Part shown: positions 25,587 through 33,367 of the stretch, piece by piece
How positions within the stretch are numbered: the stretch's first letter is position 1
Layout of the letters: each line of letters begins with the position of its first letter
Assembly (NCBI GenBank): GCA_017430985.1
Contig: JAFRLZ010000021.1
Location: 1 to 64,000 of the forward strand
Source: Oscillospiraceae bacterium
Lineage (GTDB): Bacteria > Bacillota > Clostridia > Oscillospirales > Oscillospiraceae
Direction of reading: 5' to 3'
Length of the DNA: 64,000 nt
Made by a program: the position numbers and the translations under genes
Notes under the pieces: generated by a model
Database searches by the model: none
What the model was told of the DNA's origin: nothing
Seen by the model: only the letters and a program-made list of their open reading frames with translations

Positions 25587-25862
25587 AGAAAGAACAAGGA
25601 TGAGCACGAAAGAGCCTCCCAAAAGCAGTGGGCAGGCTGCTCGCCCCGGTAACAGCATCGAGAACGAAGGCAGAGCGTATCTCACTGATGAGATGGGATC
25701 AAGAGGATCCACAAAAGTGCCATGGAGGGTCTTGATGATACCGGGCCTACGAACAATCTAAGAAAGAGAGGTAACCAAGATGTTAGATACCAAGAATTCA
25801 GAGAAATAACCCCTGACTGTACGCGGAAGAGTTGATTGGCAGTCAGGGGTTATTTCTTTTTT
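25587..25862 (+). ncRNA. Structured non-coding RNA of unidentified family
   Basis: A 275-base transcript unit without a credible protein gene, bounded by a promoter and a strong terminator. Hand folding gives two domains. Domain 1: GAGC 25602-25605 with GCTC 25639-25642, AGCC 25613-25616 with GGCT 25635-25638, CCC 25618-25620 with GGG 25630-25632. Domain 2: CCCGGTA 25645-25651 with TACCGGG 25739-25745, then CATCGAGA 25656-25663 with TCTTGATG 25730-25737, GGCA 25669-25672 with TGCC 25718-25721, enclosing two hairpins (25679-25694 and 25696-25710). The G/A-rich joining segments are typical of conserved RNAs. It does not look like 6S RNA, tmRNA, RNase P or SRP RNA. The raiA-motif class is a candidate by size and taxon, but I cannot confirm it. 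Confidence 0.6.
25780..25809 (+). CDS. Possible 9-codon peptide at the 3' end of the structured RNA
   Basis: ATG at 25780 follows AGAGAGG with 8 bases between and reads MLDTKNSEK before a TAA inside the terminator stem. It may be chance; if translated, ribosomes would reach the terminator and could affect it. Confidence 0.2.
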   Translation: MLDTKNSEK

Positions 25863-25863
25863 T
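25804..25863 (+). terminator. Terminator of the structured RNA
   Basis: A perfect 16-bp stem (25804-25819 with 25840-25855, 20-nt loop) followed by C and seven T residues. Confidence 0.92.
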
Positions 25864-25877
25864 GTCTTTTTGTCGGT

Positions 25878-25902
25878 CCTTCCGTTCGGAAGGGCTTTTT
25901 TT
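25878..25902 (+). terminator. Second tandem terminator
   Basis: CCTTCC, GTTC loop, GGAAGG, GC and seven T residues, 15 bases after the first terminator. Tandem terminators suggest that read-through from a strongly transcribed RNA is being prevented. Confidence 0.8.
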
Positions 25903-25939
25903 GCGCGTTTCTGGCCCTTGATACGGTTAACCGGAGTTT

Positions 25940-26021
25940 GCAGGGGCGACCCTTGCGGTCGCCCGTGTGCGTCGACCAACAGCGGGCGGGGCAAGCCACG
26001 CCCCTGCAATGCTGTACCAAC
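25940..26021. repeat. 82-bp palindromic dispersed element, copy B
   Basis: Begins GCAGGGGCGACC with an internal hairpin (GGGCGACC with GGTCGCCC) and ends CCCCTGCAATGCTGTACCAAC, the latter shared with copy A at 3057-3077 (20 of 21 bases, inverted). Lies between the tandem terminators and the promoter of the FRG gene. Confidence 0.6.
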
Positions 26022-26058
26022 TCCCTCGCAAATCTCCCGTTTCCCTGTCGCTTTCATC

Positions 26059-26087
26059 TTGACGCGGTCGAAAAAAAGCGTTAGGAT
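26059..26087 (+). promoter_or_regulatory. Promoter of the FRG-domain gene
   Basis: TTGACG (26059-26064), 17 bases, TAGGAT (26082-26087), 30 bases before the ATG. Confidence 0.6.
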
Positions 26088-26117
26088 TTGACCATCCCGT
26101 TTTCCGGAGGGCTCCTT

Positions 26118-26933
26118 ATGATCAAAGAGATCCGCATCGACACGATAGAAGAACTGATCCCGCTGCTCAGCGATCAGGAATACCGTCCCGACCTCGACCG
26201 TCACCGCAGCCTCTATGTCTACCGCGGCATGACGAACGCGGCCTTTCCGATGGTCACGAGCCTGCGGCGCAACTGCAAGCAGCTGCAGCGGACGCTGGAG
26301 CCTGCCATTCTGAAAAACTTTGCCAAATACGCCGTGATCGAGGACCCCACGGTCGCGCAGTCCGTCTGGCGGCAGATGTTCCTTGGCCAGCACCACGGCC
26401 TGCCCACGCGCCTGCTCGACTGGACGCAGTCGGCCCTGGTCGCGCTTCACTTTGCGGTCACGGACGACCACATGGACAGTATGGACGACCACGACTGCAT
26501 GGTCTGGCGCCTCGACATCAAGGAGCTGCACAGCCTGCTCCCGGCGAGCTACCGGGAGATCATGGAGCAATACAAGGCCGAGGTCTTTTCCGTGGACATG
26601 CTGGGCGCGGCCGCCAGCAGTCTGGCGCAGTACGACAAGGATATGGGCGACAGCGCCATGGTGGTGCTCGAGCCGCCCTCGATCGACTCGCGCATCGTCA
26701 ACCAGTACTCCTTCTTCTCCGTCACTCCCATGGGCATGGAGCGTGTGGAGGATTTTCTGGACCGCTGCACGGACAACACGGTCAAATATGTCATCAGCAA
26801 AGACCTCCGCTGGCGGATCCGGGATATGCTCGATCAGCTCAACATGTCCGAGCGCATCGTGTACCCCGGGCTCGACGGTCTGAGCCGCTGGATCGCCCGG
26901 CACTACTTTGTCAAAGAGCCGAAGCAGGAATAA
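26118..26933 (+). CDS. FRG-domain protein
   Basis: A 271-residue protein with the FRG domain, named for its conserved aromatic-Arg-Gly motif, here YRGM near residues 35-38. Also seen are the family blocks QHHGLPTRLLDWTQS (near 94-108) and VALHFAV just after. The biochemical activity of the domain is not established in general; it is common in accessory and phage-defence neighbourhoods. Here it is a single-gene unit with its own promoter and terminator and with base composition like its neighbours, so transfer is not obvious. The start ATG 26118 has GGAGG upstream. Confidence 0.85.
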   Translation: MIKEIRIDTIEELIPLLSDQEYRPDLDRHRSLYVYRGMTNAAFPMVTSLRRNCKQLQRTLEPAILKNFAKYAVIEDPTVAQSVWRQMFLGQHHGLPTRLLDWTQSALVALHFAVTDDHMDSMDDHDCMVWRLDIKELHSLLPASYREIMEQYKAEVFSVDMLGAAASSLAQYDKDMGDSAMVVLEPPSIDSRIVNQYSFFSVTPMGMERVEDFLDRCTDNTVKYVISKDLRWRIRDMLDQLNMSERIVYPGLDGLSRWIARHYFVKEPKQE

Positions 26934-26940
26934 GGAAAAC

Positions 26941-26976
26941 GAAGGCGCGGGCCGTTGGCCCGCGCCTTCGTTCATT
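26941..26976. terminator. Bidirectional terminator
   Basis: A perfect 13-bp stem (26941-26953 with 26957-26969, loop GTT) then GTTCATTTTT; lies between the convergent FRG gene and the NifX-like gene. Confidence 0.82.
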
Positions 26977-26983
26977 TTTGAGC

Positions 26984-27406
26984 TCACTCGCCGCATCCGC
27001 AGCCGCAGTCTCCTCCGCAGCCGGCGGAGCAGTCCCCTCCGCAGCCGGAGCAGGAGCCGCCGCATCCGCAGCTGCCCGCGTCTCCGCCGAGGATGGGGAG
27101 CTGACCGAGGATCAGCAGTTCGGCCGCCGTATCCGCGTCGCCGCAGTAGCCGGCCACCGGGACGATGCCGTTCGAGAGCAGCATCGCCTTCGCGGCGGAG
27201 CCCATGCTGCCGCTGAGCACCGCGTCCACGCCCTCGGCCTTCATGCGCTCGACCATCGCCTCATGGCCGTGCAGATCGGTCACGTCGATGAGGCGCTTGG
27301 TGCTGTTTTCCACATCCATGCCGTGGAACTCATAGATGGCGAACATCTCGGCATGGCCGAAGTGCTCGTAGATCTCTCCGTCCTTGTAGCTGACCGCGAC
27401 TTTCAT
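26984..27406 (-). CDS. NifX/NifB-C-type (dinitrogenase cofactor fold) protein with Cys-rich tail
   Basis: A 140-residue protein with the dinitrogenase iron-molybdenum cofactor biosynthesis fold (residues 1-107; YKDGEIYEHFGHAE at the start, AVLSGSMGSAAKAML in the middle). The last 30 residues are almost only Gly, Ser and Cys with nine cysteines, a likely metal or iron-sulfur cluster binding tail. Non-nitrogen-fixing anaerobes carry such proteins next to Mrp/NBP35 ATPases, as here with a 4-base overlap, suggesting joint handling of iron-sulfur clusters. No nif genes are in the window. Confidence 0.85.
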   Translation of the reverse strand: MKVAVSYKDGEIYEHFGHAEMFAIYEFHGMDVENSTKRLIDVTDLHGHEAMVERMKAEGVDAVLSGSMGSAAKAMLLSNGIVPVAGYCGDADTAAELLILGQLPILGGDAGSCGCGGSCSGCGGDCSAGCGGDCGCGCGE

Positions 27407-28230
27407 TTGTTCAATCCCTCCACAACGTCGGCGATGGGCGCGATATGCTCCCCGCTGACAGACTCGACTTCACCGGCGTCGACCATCACCGAGATCACCG
27501 GGTCGATCGGCAGGCGGGCGGTATGCTCGATGCCGAAGGCCTCGGCCGTTTCCTTCACATGGCTCTCTCCGAACACGGCGTGTTCTTTGCCGCAGTCGGG
27601 GCACTTGAAGTAGGCCATGTTCTCCACAAGGCCCAGCACGGGCACGTTCATCATCGCGGCCATGTTCACGGCCTTGGCCACGATCATGCTCACCAGATCC
27701 TGCGGGCTCGTGACGATGACGACCCCGTCGATCGGCAGGGACTGGAAGACCGTCAGCGGCACGTCGCCCGTTCCGGGAGGCATATCGACGAACATGAAGT
27801 CCACGTCCTGCCACAGCACGTCCGTCCAGAACTGGGTGACCGCGCCGGCGATGACCGGGCCGCGCCAGACCACGGGCTCCGTGGAATGCTCAAGGATGAG
27901 GTTCATGCTCATGATCTGCAGCCCCGTGTGCGTGACGGCGGGCAGCAGATACTCGTCCGTCGCGTAGGCGTGCTGCGTGAGGCCGAAGGAGGACGGGATC
28001 GACGGGCCGGTGATGTCCGCGTCGAGGATGGCGGCGTGATAGCCGCGGCGCTGCATCTCGCTGGCGAGCAGGCTCGTCACGAGGCTCTTGCCGACGCCGC
28101 CCTTGCCGCTGACGACGGCGATGACCTTTTTCACGGAAGCGCCTTCGCGCAGATGTTTACGAAAATCCACCTGCCGGCTTTCACAGTCAAGCTGGCAGCT
28201 GGAGCAGTCGTGGGTACATTCGTTGCTCAT
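27403..28230 (-). CDS. mrp: Mrp/NBP35-family iron-sulfur carrier ATPase
   Basis: A 275-residue P-loop ATPase that assembles or carries 4Fe-4S clusters. The deviant Walker A SGKGGVGKS is near residues 41-49, VDMPPGTGD follows near 148, and the cluster-bridging CPDCGK is near 211. The N-terminus carries an extra cysteine group CTHDCSSCQLDC, reminiscent of the N-terminal ferredoxin-like motif of NBP35. The start is ATG 28230 with AGGAGAG somewhat far upstream (12 or more bases). First gene of a two-gene operon. Confidence 0.9.
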   Translation of the reverse strand: MSNECTHDCSSCQLDCESRQVDFRKHLREGASVKKVIAVVSGKGGVGKSLVTSLLASEMQRRGYHAAILDADITGPSIPSSFGLTQHAYATDEYLLPAVTHTGLQIMSMNLILEHSTEPVVWRGPVIAGAVTQFWTDVLWQDVDFMFVDMPPGTGDVPLTVFQSLPIDGVVIVTSPQDLVSMIVAKAVNMAAMMNVPVLGLVENMAYFKCPDCGKEHAVFGESHVKETAEAFGIEHTARLPIDPVISVMVDAGEVESVSGEHIAPIADVVEGLNK

Positions 28231-28277
28231 AAAATAAACACACTCTCTCCTGTTATTGCGCAAGCTGCGCCTTTCCT

Positions 28278-28305
28278 ATTATATCCTAAATAAGCGCGCT
28301 GTCAA
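28278..28305 (-). promoter_or_regulatory. mrp: Promoter of the mrp operon
   Basis: Minus-strand consensus TTGACA (28300-28305), 16 bases, consensus TATAAT (28278-28283). Confidence 0.75.
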
Positions 28306-28366
28306 CGGCGGAGATCGTTGCGCCGCAGTTCCCGCTTAAGATTTACAAAGATTCCCCTTCGTTTTC

Positions 28367-28395
28367 TTGTCAAGCCGAGGAAAAGATGCTATACT
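28367..28395 (+). promoter_or_regulatory. Candidate promoter of the FHA-RodA operon
   Basis: TTGTCA (28367-28372), 17 bases, TATACT (28390-28395). It overlaps the apparent ATG at 28386, so either this promoter or that start codon is not used. Confidence 0.55.
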
Positions 28396-30182
28396 GTAGA
28401 CTGAAATATTATGTAAAGTTGAGTGCAGCGGTGGACGACTTTCTCTCTTATTCTCTGACTGCAACCAAATATGTTCTCATCCTCCTGTCGCTGGCGATCC
28501 TGGTCCGCTGCCTGCGCAGTATGCTGAGCGAAAAGTACGAGTCCGAGGTGTGGGCCTATATCCGCCTCGGACGCGAGCTGCTGCCCGCAACGCACTGGGA
28601 AAACATCATCGGCCGCTCCCGCAGCGCCGATGTGCGCATCGACCGCAAGGGGATCGGGCGCGTGCACGCCGTGCTCAAGCGCAGCGACAACGGCGTCTGG
28701 ACGATCTACGACGTGTTCTCCCGCCGCGGCGTGTGGGTCAACTCCATCAAGGTCGGGCCGCGCGGCATGAACCTCGACACGGGCGACGTCATCAACCTGG
28801 CCGGCACGACCGTCCGCTTCCAGGACATCACCACCGCCAAGCGCCAGAAGCTGGAGGCGCAGCGCACCGTTCCGGGCAAGAGCGTCTCCCCCTTCGGAAC
28901 GCTGCTGGAGTTGACGGTGTTCGAGCTCTTCCTTCTGCTGCAGCACACGATGACGGCCAGGGAGGAGCACATCGCCTCCATCGCACTGGCCTTCGCCATG
29001 CTGCTCGCGCTCGAGTGGGCCTGCTATCTCTCCATGCGTCTGATGGGCCGCTCCGGCTTCGAGGTGGAGACGCTGGCCTTTTATCTCACGGCGCTGGGCC
29101 TGTCCGTGGCGGCCAGCTCCACGCCGGGCGATATGTACAAGCAGATTTTGCTGATGACGGCGGCGGTCGTGCTCTTCCTGCTGATGGGCTGGTGGCTGCG
29201 CAGCCTGCACCGCACCACCCTGCTGCGTATGACCGTTGGCATCTGCGCGCTGGCGCTGCTCGCCCTGAACGTGCTGACCAGCGACGCGGTCTTCGGCGCG
29301 CGCAACTGGCTGGACTTCGGCGGCTATTCCTTCCAGCCCTCCGAGCTTGTGAAGGTCGCCTATCTCTATGTCGGCGCCTCCACGCTCGACCGGCTCTACC
29401 GCAAGCGGAACCTGCTCGCTTTCATCGCTTTTTCCGCGGTCTGCGTCGTCGCGCTCGCCCTGATCGGCGACTTCGGCACCGCGCTTGTCTTTTTTACCTG
29501 CTTCCTCGTCATCTCCTTCATGCGCTCCGGCTCGATCGCCACGGTGCTGCTGGCCGTCGCGGGCGCCGGTATGGCCGGCGTGCTCGCCGTGAGCATGCGC
29601 CCCTATATCGGGCAGCGCTTCGCCTCCTGGGGCCATGTATGGGAGGATATCTACGGCGCCGGCTTCCAGCAGAGCCGCGCCATGTCCGCCGCCGCGGGCG
29701 GCGGGCTCTTCGGCAAGGGCGCCGGTTCCGGCTGGCTCAAGCAGGTCTTCGCTGCCAACACCGACCTTGTCTTCGCCATGGTCTGCGAGGAGCAGGGCCT
29801 CATCATCGGGATCTGCATGGTCCTGGCCGTGCTGGCCATGGCCTTTTTCGCCGTGCGTTCGGCTCGGCACGGGCGCTCGGCCTACTATGCCATCGCCGCC
29901 TGCGGCGCGATGAGCATGCTGATGGTGCAGATGGCGCTGAACGTCTTCGGCTCGGTGGACATCCTGCCCTTCACGGGCGTCACCTTCCCCTTCGTCTCGC
30001 GCGGCGGTTCCTCGCTGCTGAGCTGCTGGATGCTGATGGCCTTCCTCAAGGGGGCCGACACGCGGCGCGGCGCGAGCTTCGTCGTACGCCCGGTCAAGAC
30101 CATCGAGGAATACGAGGTGGTCTACGACGCGGAGAAGGACGACTACGATTATGACGACGACGGCACGGAAAGCGGGGATTGA
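28386..30182 (+). CDS. FHA domain fused to a RodA/FtsW-type glycosyltransferase
   Basis: A 598-residue SEDS-family membrane protein that would polymerise lipid II into glycan strands. An N-terminal helix (about 25-45) is followed by an FHA phosphothreonine-binding domain (about 60-135; IIGRSRSADVRID and RVHAVLKR) and then about ten helices of the SEDS core with GARNWLDFGGYSFQPSELVK near 305-325 and FPFVSRGGSS near 540. The acidic tail is cytoplasmic. In Actinobacteria, FHA proteins, RodA and PbpA are separate neighbours under Ser/Thr kinase control; here FHA and RodA are one protein, so control by a kinase is likely (inference). The ATG at 28386 has GAGG 5 bases upstream; TTG 28419 is an alternative if the overlapping promoter is used. 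The partner PBP follows after 3 bases. Confidence 0.88.
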   Translation: MLYCRLKYYVKLSAAVDDFLSYSLTATKYVLILLSLAILVRCLRSMLSEKYESEVWAYIRLGRELLPATHWENIIGRSRSADVRIDRKGIGRVHAVLKRSDNGVWTIYDVFSRRGVWVNSIKVGPRGMNLDTGDVINLAGTTVRFQDITTAKRQKLEAQRTVPGKSVSPFGTLLELTVFELFLLLQHTMTAREEHIASIALAFAMLLALEWACYLSMRLMGRSGFEVETLAFYLTALGLSVAASSTPGDMYKQILLMTAAVVLFLLMGWWLRSLHRTTLLRMTVGICALALLALNVLTSDAVFGARNWLDFGGYSFQPSELVKVAYLYVGASTLDRLYRKRNLLAFIAFSAVCVVALALIGDFGTALVFFTCFLVISFMRSGSIATVLLAVAGAGMAGVLAVSMRPYIGQRFASWGHVWEDIYGAGFQQSRAMSAAAGGGLFGKGAGSGWLKQVFAANTDLVFAMVCEEQGLIIGICMVLAVLAMAFFAVRSARHGRSAYYAIAACGAMSMLMVQMALNVFGSVDILPFTGVTFPFVSRGGSSLLSCWMLMAFLKGADTRRGASFVVRPVKTIEEYEVVYDAEKDDYDYDDDGTESGD

Positions 30183-30185
30183 GAC

Positions 30186-31490
30186 ATGAACAAGATCACG
30201 AACCGCGCCGTCTCCGTGCTGCTGATCGCGGCGCTCATCATCGTCGGCCTGACGGTCTATGTGCTGCGCTACATCGACCACGGCAAGAGCTGGGCCATGA
30301 GCTTTTCCCGCGCAAACGCCGGCGTCACCGGTACGGTCACGGACCGGGACGGCCTCGTGCTGGCCGCCTTTGACGAAACGCGAAACGCCTACGCCGAGAA
30401 CGCCCTGGACCGCGAAGCCTGCTACCATGTGACGGGCGACTACTGGGGCCGCTCGGGGACAGGCATCCTGAGCGCCTACTGGGACGATATGCAGTCCTTC
30501 AGCCTGCTGACCGGCACGACGCACGCCGAGTCGGCCGAGCTGAAGCTGACCGTGGACACCGGTCTCTGCCGAACCGCCTACGCCGCCCTGTTGGGGCAGA
30601 ACGGCATGGGCGCCGCCATGCTGATGAACTACCGCACGGGCGAGGTGCTGTGCATGGTGTCCGCCCCCTCGGTAGACCCGCTGGACAGCGAGACCGAGCC
30701 GCCCGAAGGCGCGTATATCAACCGCTGCCTGTCCTCGGTCTTCACGCCGGGCTCCGTCTTCAAGCTCGTGACGGCCGCCGCTGCGATCGAGACCGTGCCG
30801 AACATGGACTCGCGGCAGTTTTACTGCGAAAACCTGTATACCATCGCCGGCGTCGACATCAAGTGCACCGGTCCGCACTATACGCAGACCTTCGAGCAGG
30901 CGCTCGCCAACTCCTGCAACATCGCCTTTGCGCAGATCGCCGTCAAGGTCGGGCAGACGAACATGATCGAGCACGTCCGCGCCTACGGCTTTCTCGACCG
31001 GCACGAGCTCAGCGGTCTGCGCAGCGCGGCCGGCAACTACCCTCTGGATTTCGTGGGCGACCCGGAACTGGCCTGGTCCGGGATCGGCCAGAGCACGGAC
31101 CTCGTCAATCCCTACGCGATGCTGCGCTTCGTCGCCGCGATCGCCAATCACGGCGTGCTGGTCGAGCCGCACCTCCTCATGAGCGAGACGCCCGCCGCCG
31201 GGGAGACGCGGCTCATGCAGGCCGACACGGCCGACAGGCTGGCCGCCATGATGAACTACAACGTCGTGTCGCACTATGAGCCGGAGGACAATTTCCCCGG
31301 ACTGCCGCTCTGCGCAAAGACCGGTACGGCCGAGCTCGGCGACGGCACGAGCCACGCCTGGTTCGTCGGCTTCCTCAACGACGAGGCGCATCCTTACGCC
31401 TTCGTCGTCCTGGTAGAGCGCGGCGGCAGCGGGCTGCGCGTGGCCGGCCCCGTGGCCAATCGCCTGCTGCAGGAAGCCATGAAACGATAA
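30186..31490 (+). CDS. Class B penicillin-binding protein, PbpA-like transpeptidase
   Basis: A 434-residue peptidoglycan transpeptidase with one N-terminal helix (about 9-28). The active-site SxxK is PGSVFK with the nucleophile near residue 190, the SxN triad element is SCN near 242 and KTG is near 376. It is short for a class B PBP, with a small N-terminal pedestal, like mycobacterial PbpA. Its position right after the RodA fusion marks it as the cognate partner in a SEDS-bPBP pair for cell elongation or sporulation. Confidence 0.9.
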   Translation: MNKITNRAVSVLLIAALIIVGLTVYVLRYIDHGKSWAMSFSRANAGVTGTVTDRDGLVLAAFDETRNAYAENALDREACYHVTGDYWGRSGTGILSAYWDDMQSFSLLTGTTHAESAELKLTVDTGLCRTAYAALLGQNGMGAAMLMNYRTGEVLCMVSAPSVDPLDSETEPPEGAYINRCLSSVFTPGSVFKLVTAAAAIETVPNMDSRQFYCENLYTIAGVDIKCTGPHYTQTFEQALANSCNIAFAQIAVKVGQTNMIEHVRAYGFLDRHELSGLRSAAGNYPLDFVGDPELAWSGIGQSTDLVNPYAMLRFVAAIANHGVLVEPHLLMSETPAAGETRLMQADTADRLAAMMNYNVVSHYEPEDNFPGLPLCAKTGTAELGDGTSHAWFVGFLNDEAHPYAFVVLVERGGSGLRVAGPVANRLLQEAMKR

Positions 31491-31504
31491 TCGGAAGTGT
31501 TATT

Positions 31505-33367
31505 ATGATCGAACTGACCGTCAACGGGCTCGTCAAGGGCTTCGAGATCGGGAACAATATACTGGACGGCCTCAGCTTCTCCGTCAACACCGGAGAGCGC
31601 GTGGGGATCCTTGGCCCCAACGGCTGCGGGAAGACGACGCTGTTTCGTCTTCTCGTGGGCGAGCTGCGCCCGGACGACGGCGAGATCAGCATCGCGCCGG
31701 GCCGGCGCATGGGGCTGATCTCCCAGATCCCGGTCTATCCGGCCGGCTGGACGGTCGAAGACGTGCTGCGCGACGCGCACCGCCGTCTGTACGCGCTGCA
31801 GCGCCGCATGGACGAGCTGACCGAGCGCATGGAGCGCGAGGACTCCCCTGCTCTGCTGCAGGAGTACGACCGCCTCAGCGACGATTTCCGCCGTCTGGGC
31901 GGCTATGAGATGGAGTCCGACCGCAGCCGCGTGGCAAACGGCCTGGACATCCCGCCCCGCATGCGCGAGCAGCTCTTCGACACGCTCTCCGGCGGCGAGA
32001 AGACCCGCGTCAACCTCGCCCGCCTCATCCTCGAGGACACGGACATCCTGCTCCTCGACGAGCCCACGAACCACCTCGACCTCCACGCCACCGAGTGGCT
32101 GGAGGACTATCTGCTGCGCTTTAAGGGCACCGTGCTCGCCATCAGCCACGACCGTTGGTTCCTCGACAAGGCGATTCAGCGCTGCATCGAGATCCGCGAC
32201 GGCAGGGCCGAATTTTATTCCGGCAACTACAGCTTTTACGTGGAGGAGCGGCAGCGCCGCTTCGAGGAGAAGCTGAAGCAGTACGAAAAGGATCAGGCCA
32301 AGGTCGAGCAGCTGCAGCGGGCGGCCGAGCTGCTGCACCTCTGGGCCTTCATGGGAAACGACAAGCTGCACAAGCGCGCCTTTTCCATGGAAAAGCGGAT
32401 CGAAAAGCTCCAGCAGAGCGAGAAGCCGCGCGAGGACAAAAAGCTCGGCGTCAAGTTCAAACAGCGGGAATTTGCCGGGGACGAGGTGCTGGTCATCGAG
32501 GACGTCTCCAAGGCCTATGACGCGCGGCAGCTTTTCTCCGGGCTCTCCATGACCGTCACCGGCGGCGAGCGCATCGCGCTCATCGGCGACAACGGGACCG
32601 GAAAATCCACGCTGCTGAAGCTCATCCTCGGCGAGGAGAAGCCGGACACCGGCTATCTGCAGCGCGGTCCGGCCATCCGCACGGCCTATCTCCCGCAGGT
32701 CGTGAGTTTTTCCGACGACCGCCGCAGCGCCTACGACACCATGCTCTATGACGCGCGCTGCCAGCCGCAGGAGGCGCGCGACCGTCTCGCCGCCTTCGGC
32801 TTTCGCGGCGAGGACGTGTTCACCCCCGTCGGCGCGCTCTCGGGCGGCGAGCGCAGCCGTCTGCGGCTGTGCATGCTGATGGGGCGGGAGATCAACTTCC
32901 TCATCCTCGACGAGCCGACCAACCATCTGGATATCGCCAGCCGCGAGTGGATGGAGGACGCGCTGTCGGACTATGAACAGACGCTGCTCTTCGTCAGCCA
33001 CGACCGTTGGCTGATCGAGAAATTCGCCACGCGCATCTGGCAGCTCGCCGACGGGCAGCTTACGGATTTTCGCGGCGGCTATCGGGACTTCTGCGCCTGG
33101 CGGGAGCGTCAGACGCTCCTGCAGCAGCAGGAGAAGACCCAGAAAAAGAAGACCGAGCGCCCCGTCAAAGCGCCCAGCGCCGAGCGCCGGAGCGCGAAGC
33201 TCGAGCGCGAGATCGCGAAGCTGGAGGAAAAGCTCGCCTCACTGCAGCGGGAGGCGGAGGAACACGCCGCCGACTATCAGAAGCTCATGGAGCTCGACGA
33301 GGAAAAAGCGGCCGTCGACGAGGAGCTGCTGCGCCTGTACGGGCAATGGGAGGAACTAAACGCATGA
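31505..33367 (+). CDS. ABC-F family ATPase
   Basis: A 620-residue soluble protein with two ABC domains and no membrane helices. The first Walker A is GPNGCGKTT near residue 37, the second GDNGTGKST near 362; both Walker B regions read LDEPTNHLD and the signatures are LSGGEKTR and LSGGERSR. The linker between domains is highly charged, and a C-terminal coiled coil (about 545-620) follows. ABC-F proteins act on ribosomes, in translation rescue or antibiotic protection; which subgroup cannot be decided here. Encoded 14 bases after the PBP gene and overlapping ydcF. Confidence 0.92.
   Translation: MIELTVNGLVKGFEIGNNILDGLSFSVNTGERVGILGPNGCGKTTLFRLLVGELRPDDGEISIAPGRRMGLISQIPVYPAGWTVEDVLRDAHRRLYALQRRMDELTERMEREDSPALLQEYDRLSDDFRRLGGYEMESDRSRVANGLDIPPRMREQLFDTLSGGEKTRVNLARLILEDTDILLLDEPTNHLDLHATEWLEDYLLRFKGTVLAISHDRWFLDKAIQRCIEIRDGRAEFYSGNYSFYVEERQRRFEEKLKQYEKDQAKVEQLQRAAELLHLWAFMGNDKLHKRAFSMEKRIEKLQQSEKPREDKKLGVKFKQREFAGDEVLVIEDVSKAYDARQLFSGLSMTVTGGERIALIGDNGTGKSTLLKLILGEEKPDTGYLQRGPAIRTAYLPQVVSFSDDRRSAYDTMLYDARCQPQEARDRLAAFGFRGEDVFTPVGALSGGERSRLRLCMLMGREINFLILDEPTNHLDIASREWMEDALSDYEQTLLFVSHDRWLIEKFATRIWQLADGQLTDFRGGYRDFCAWRERQTLLQQQEKTQKKKTERPVKAPSAERRSAKLEREIAKLEEKLASLQREAEEHAADYQKLMELDEEKAAVDEELLRLYGQWEELNA

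Noticed and set aside
25587..25862. 6S RNA, tmRNA, RNase P RNA or SRP RNA
   Set aside because: The fold is two branched domains and not one long hairpin with a central bubble as in 6S; tmRNA's tRNA-like ends and tag frame, RNase P's length and cores, and the SRP Alu/GNAR features are not seen.
25328..26117. Riboswitch controlling the FRG gene
   Set aside because: Two terminators and a separate promoter lie between the structured RNA and the FRG gene, so the RNA is not part of that mRNA.
28389..31391. A 1000-codon open frame on the minus strand opposite FHA-RodA and the PBP
   Set aside because: It is a mirror of two well-supported plus-strand genes, is rich in His, Gln, Arg, Gly and Ala as expected of antisense in G+C-rich DNA, and matches no family.
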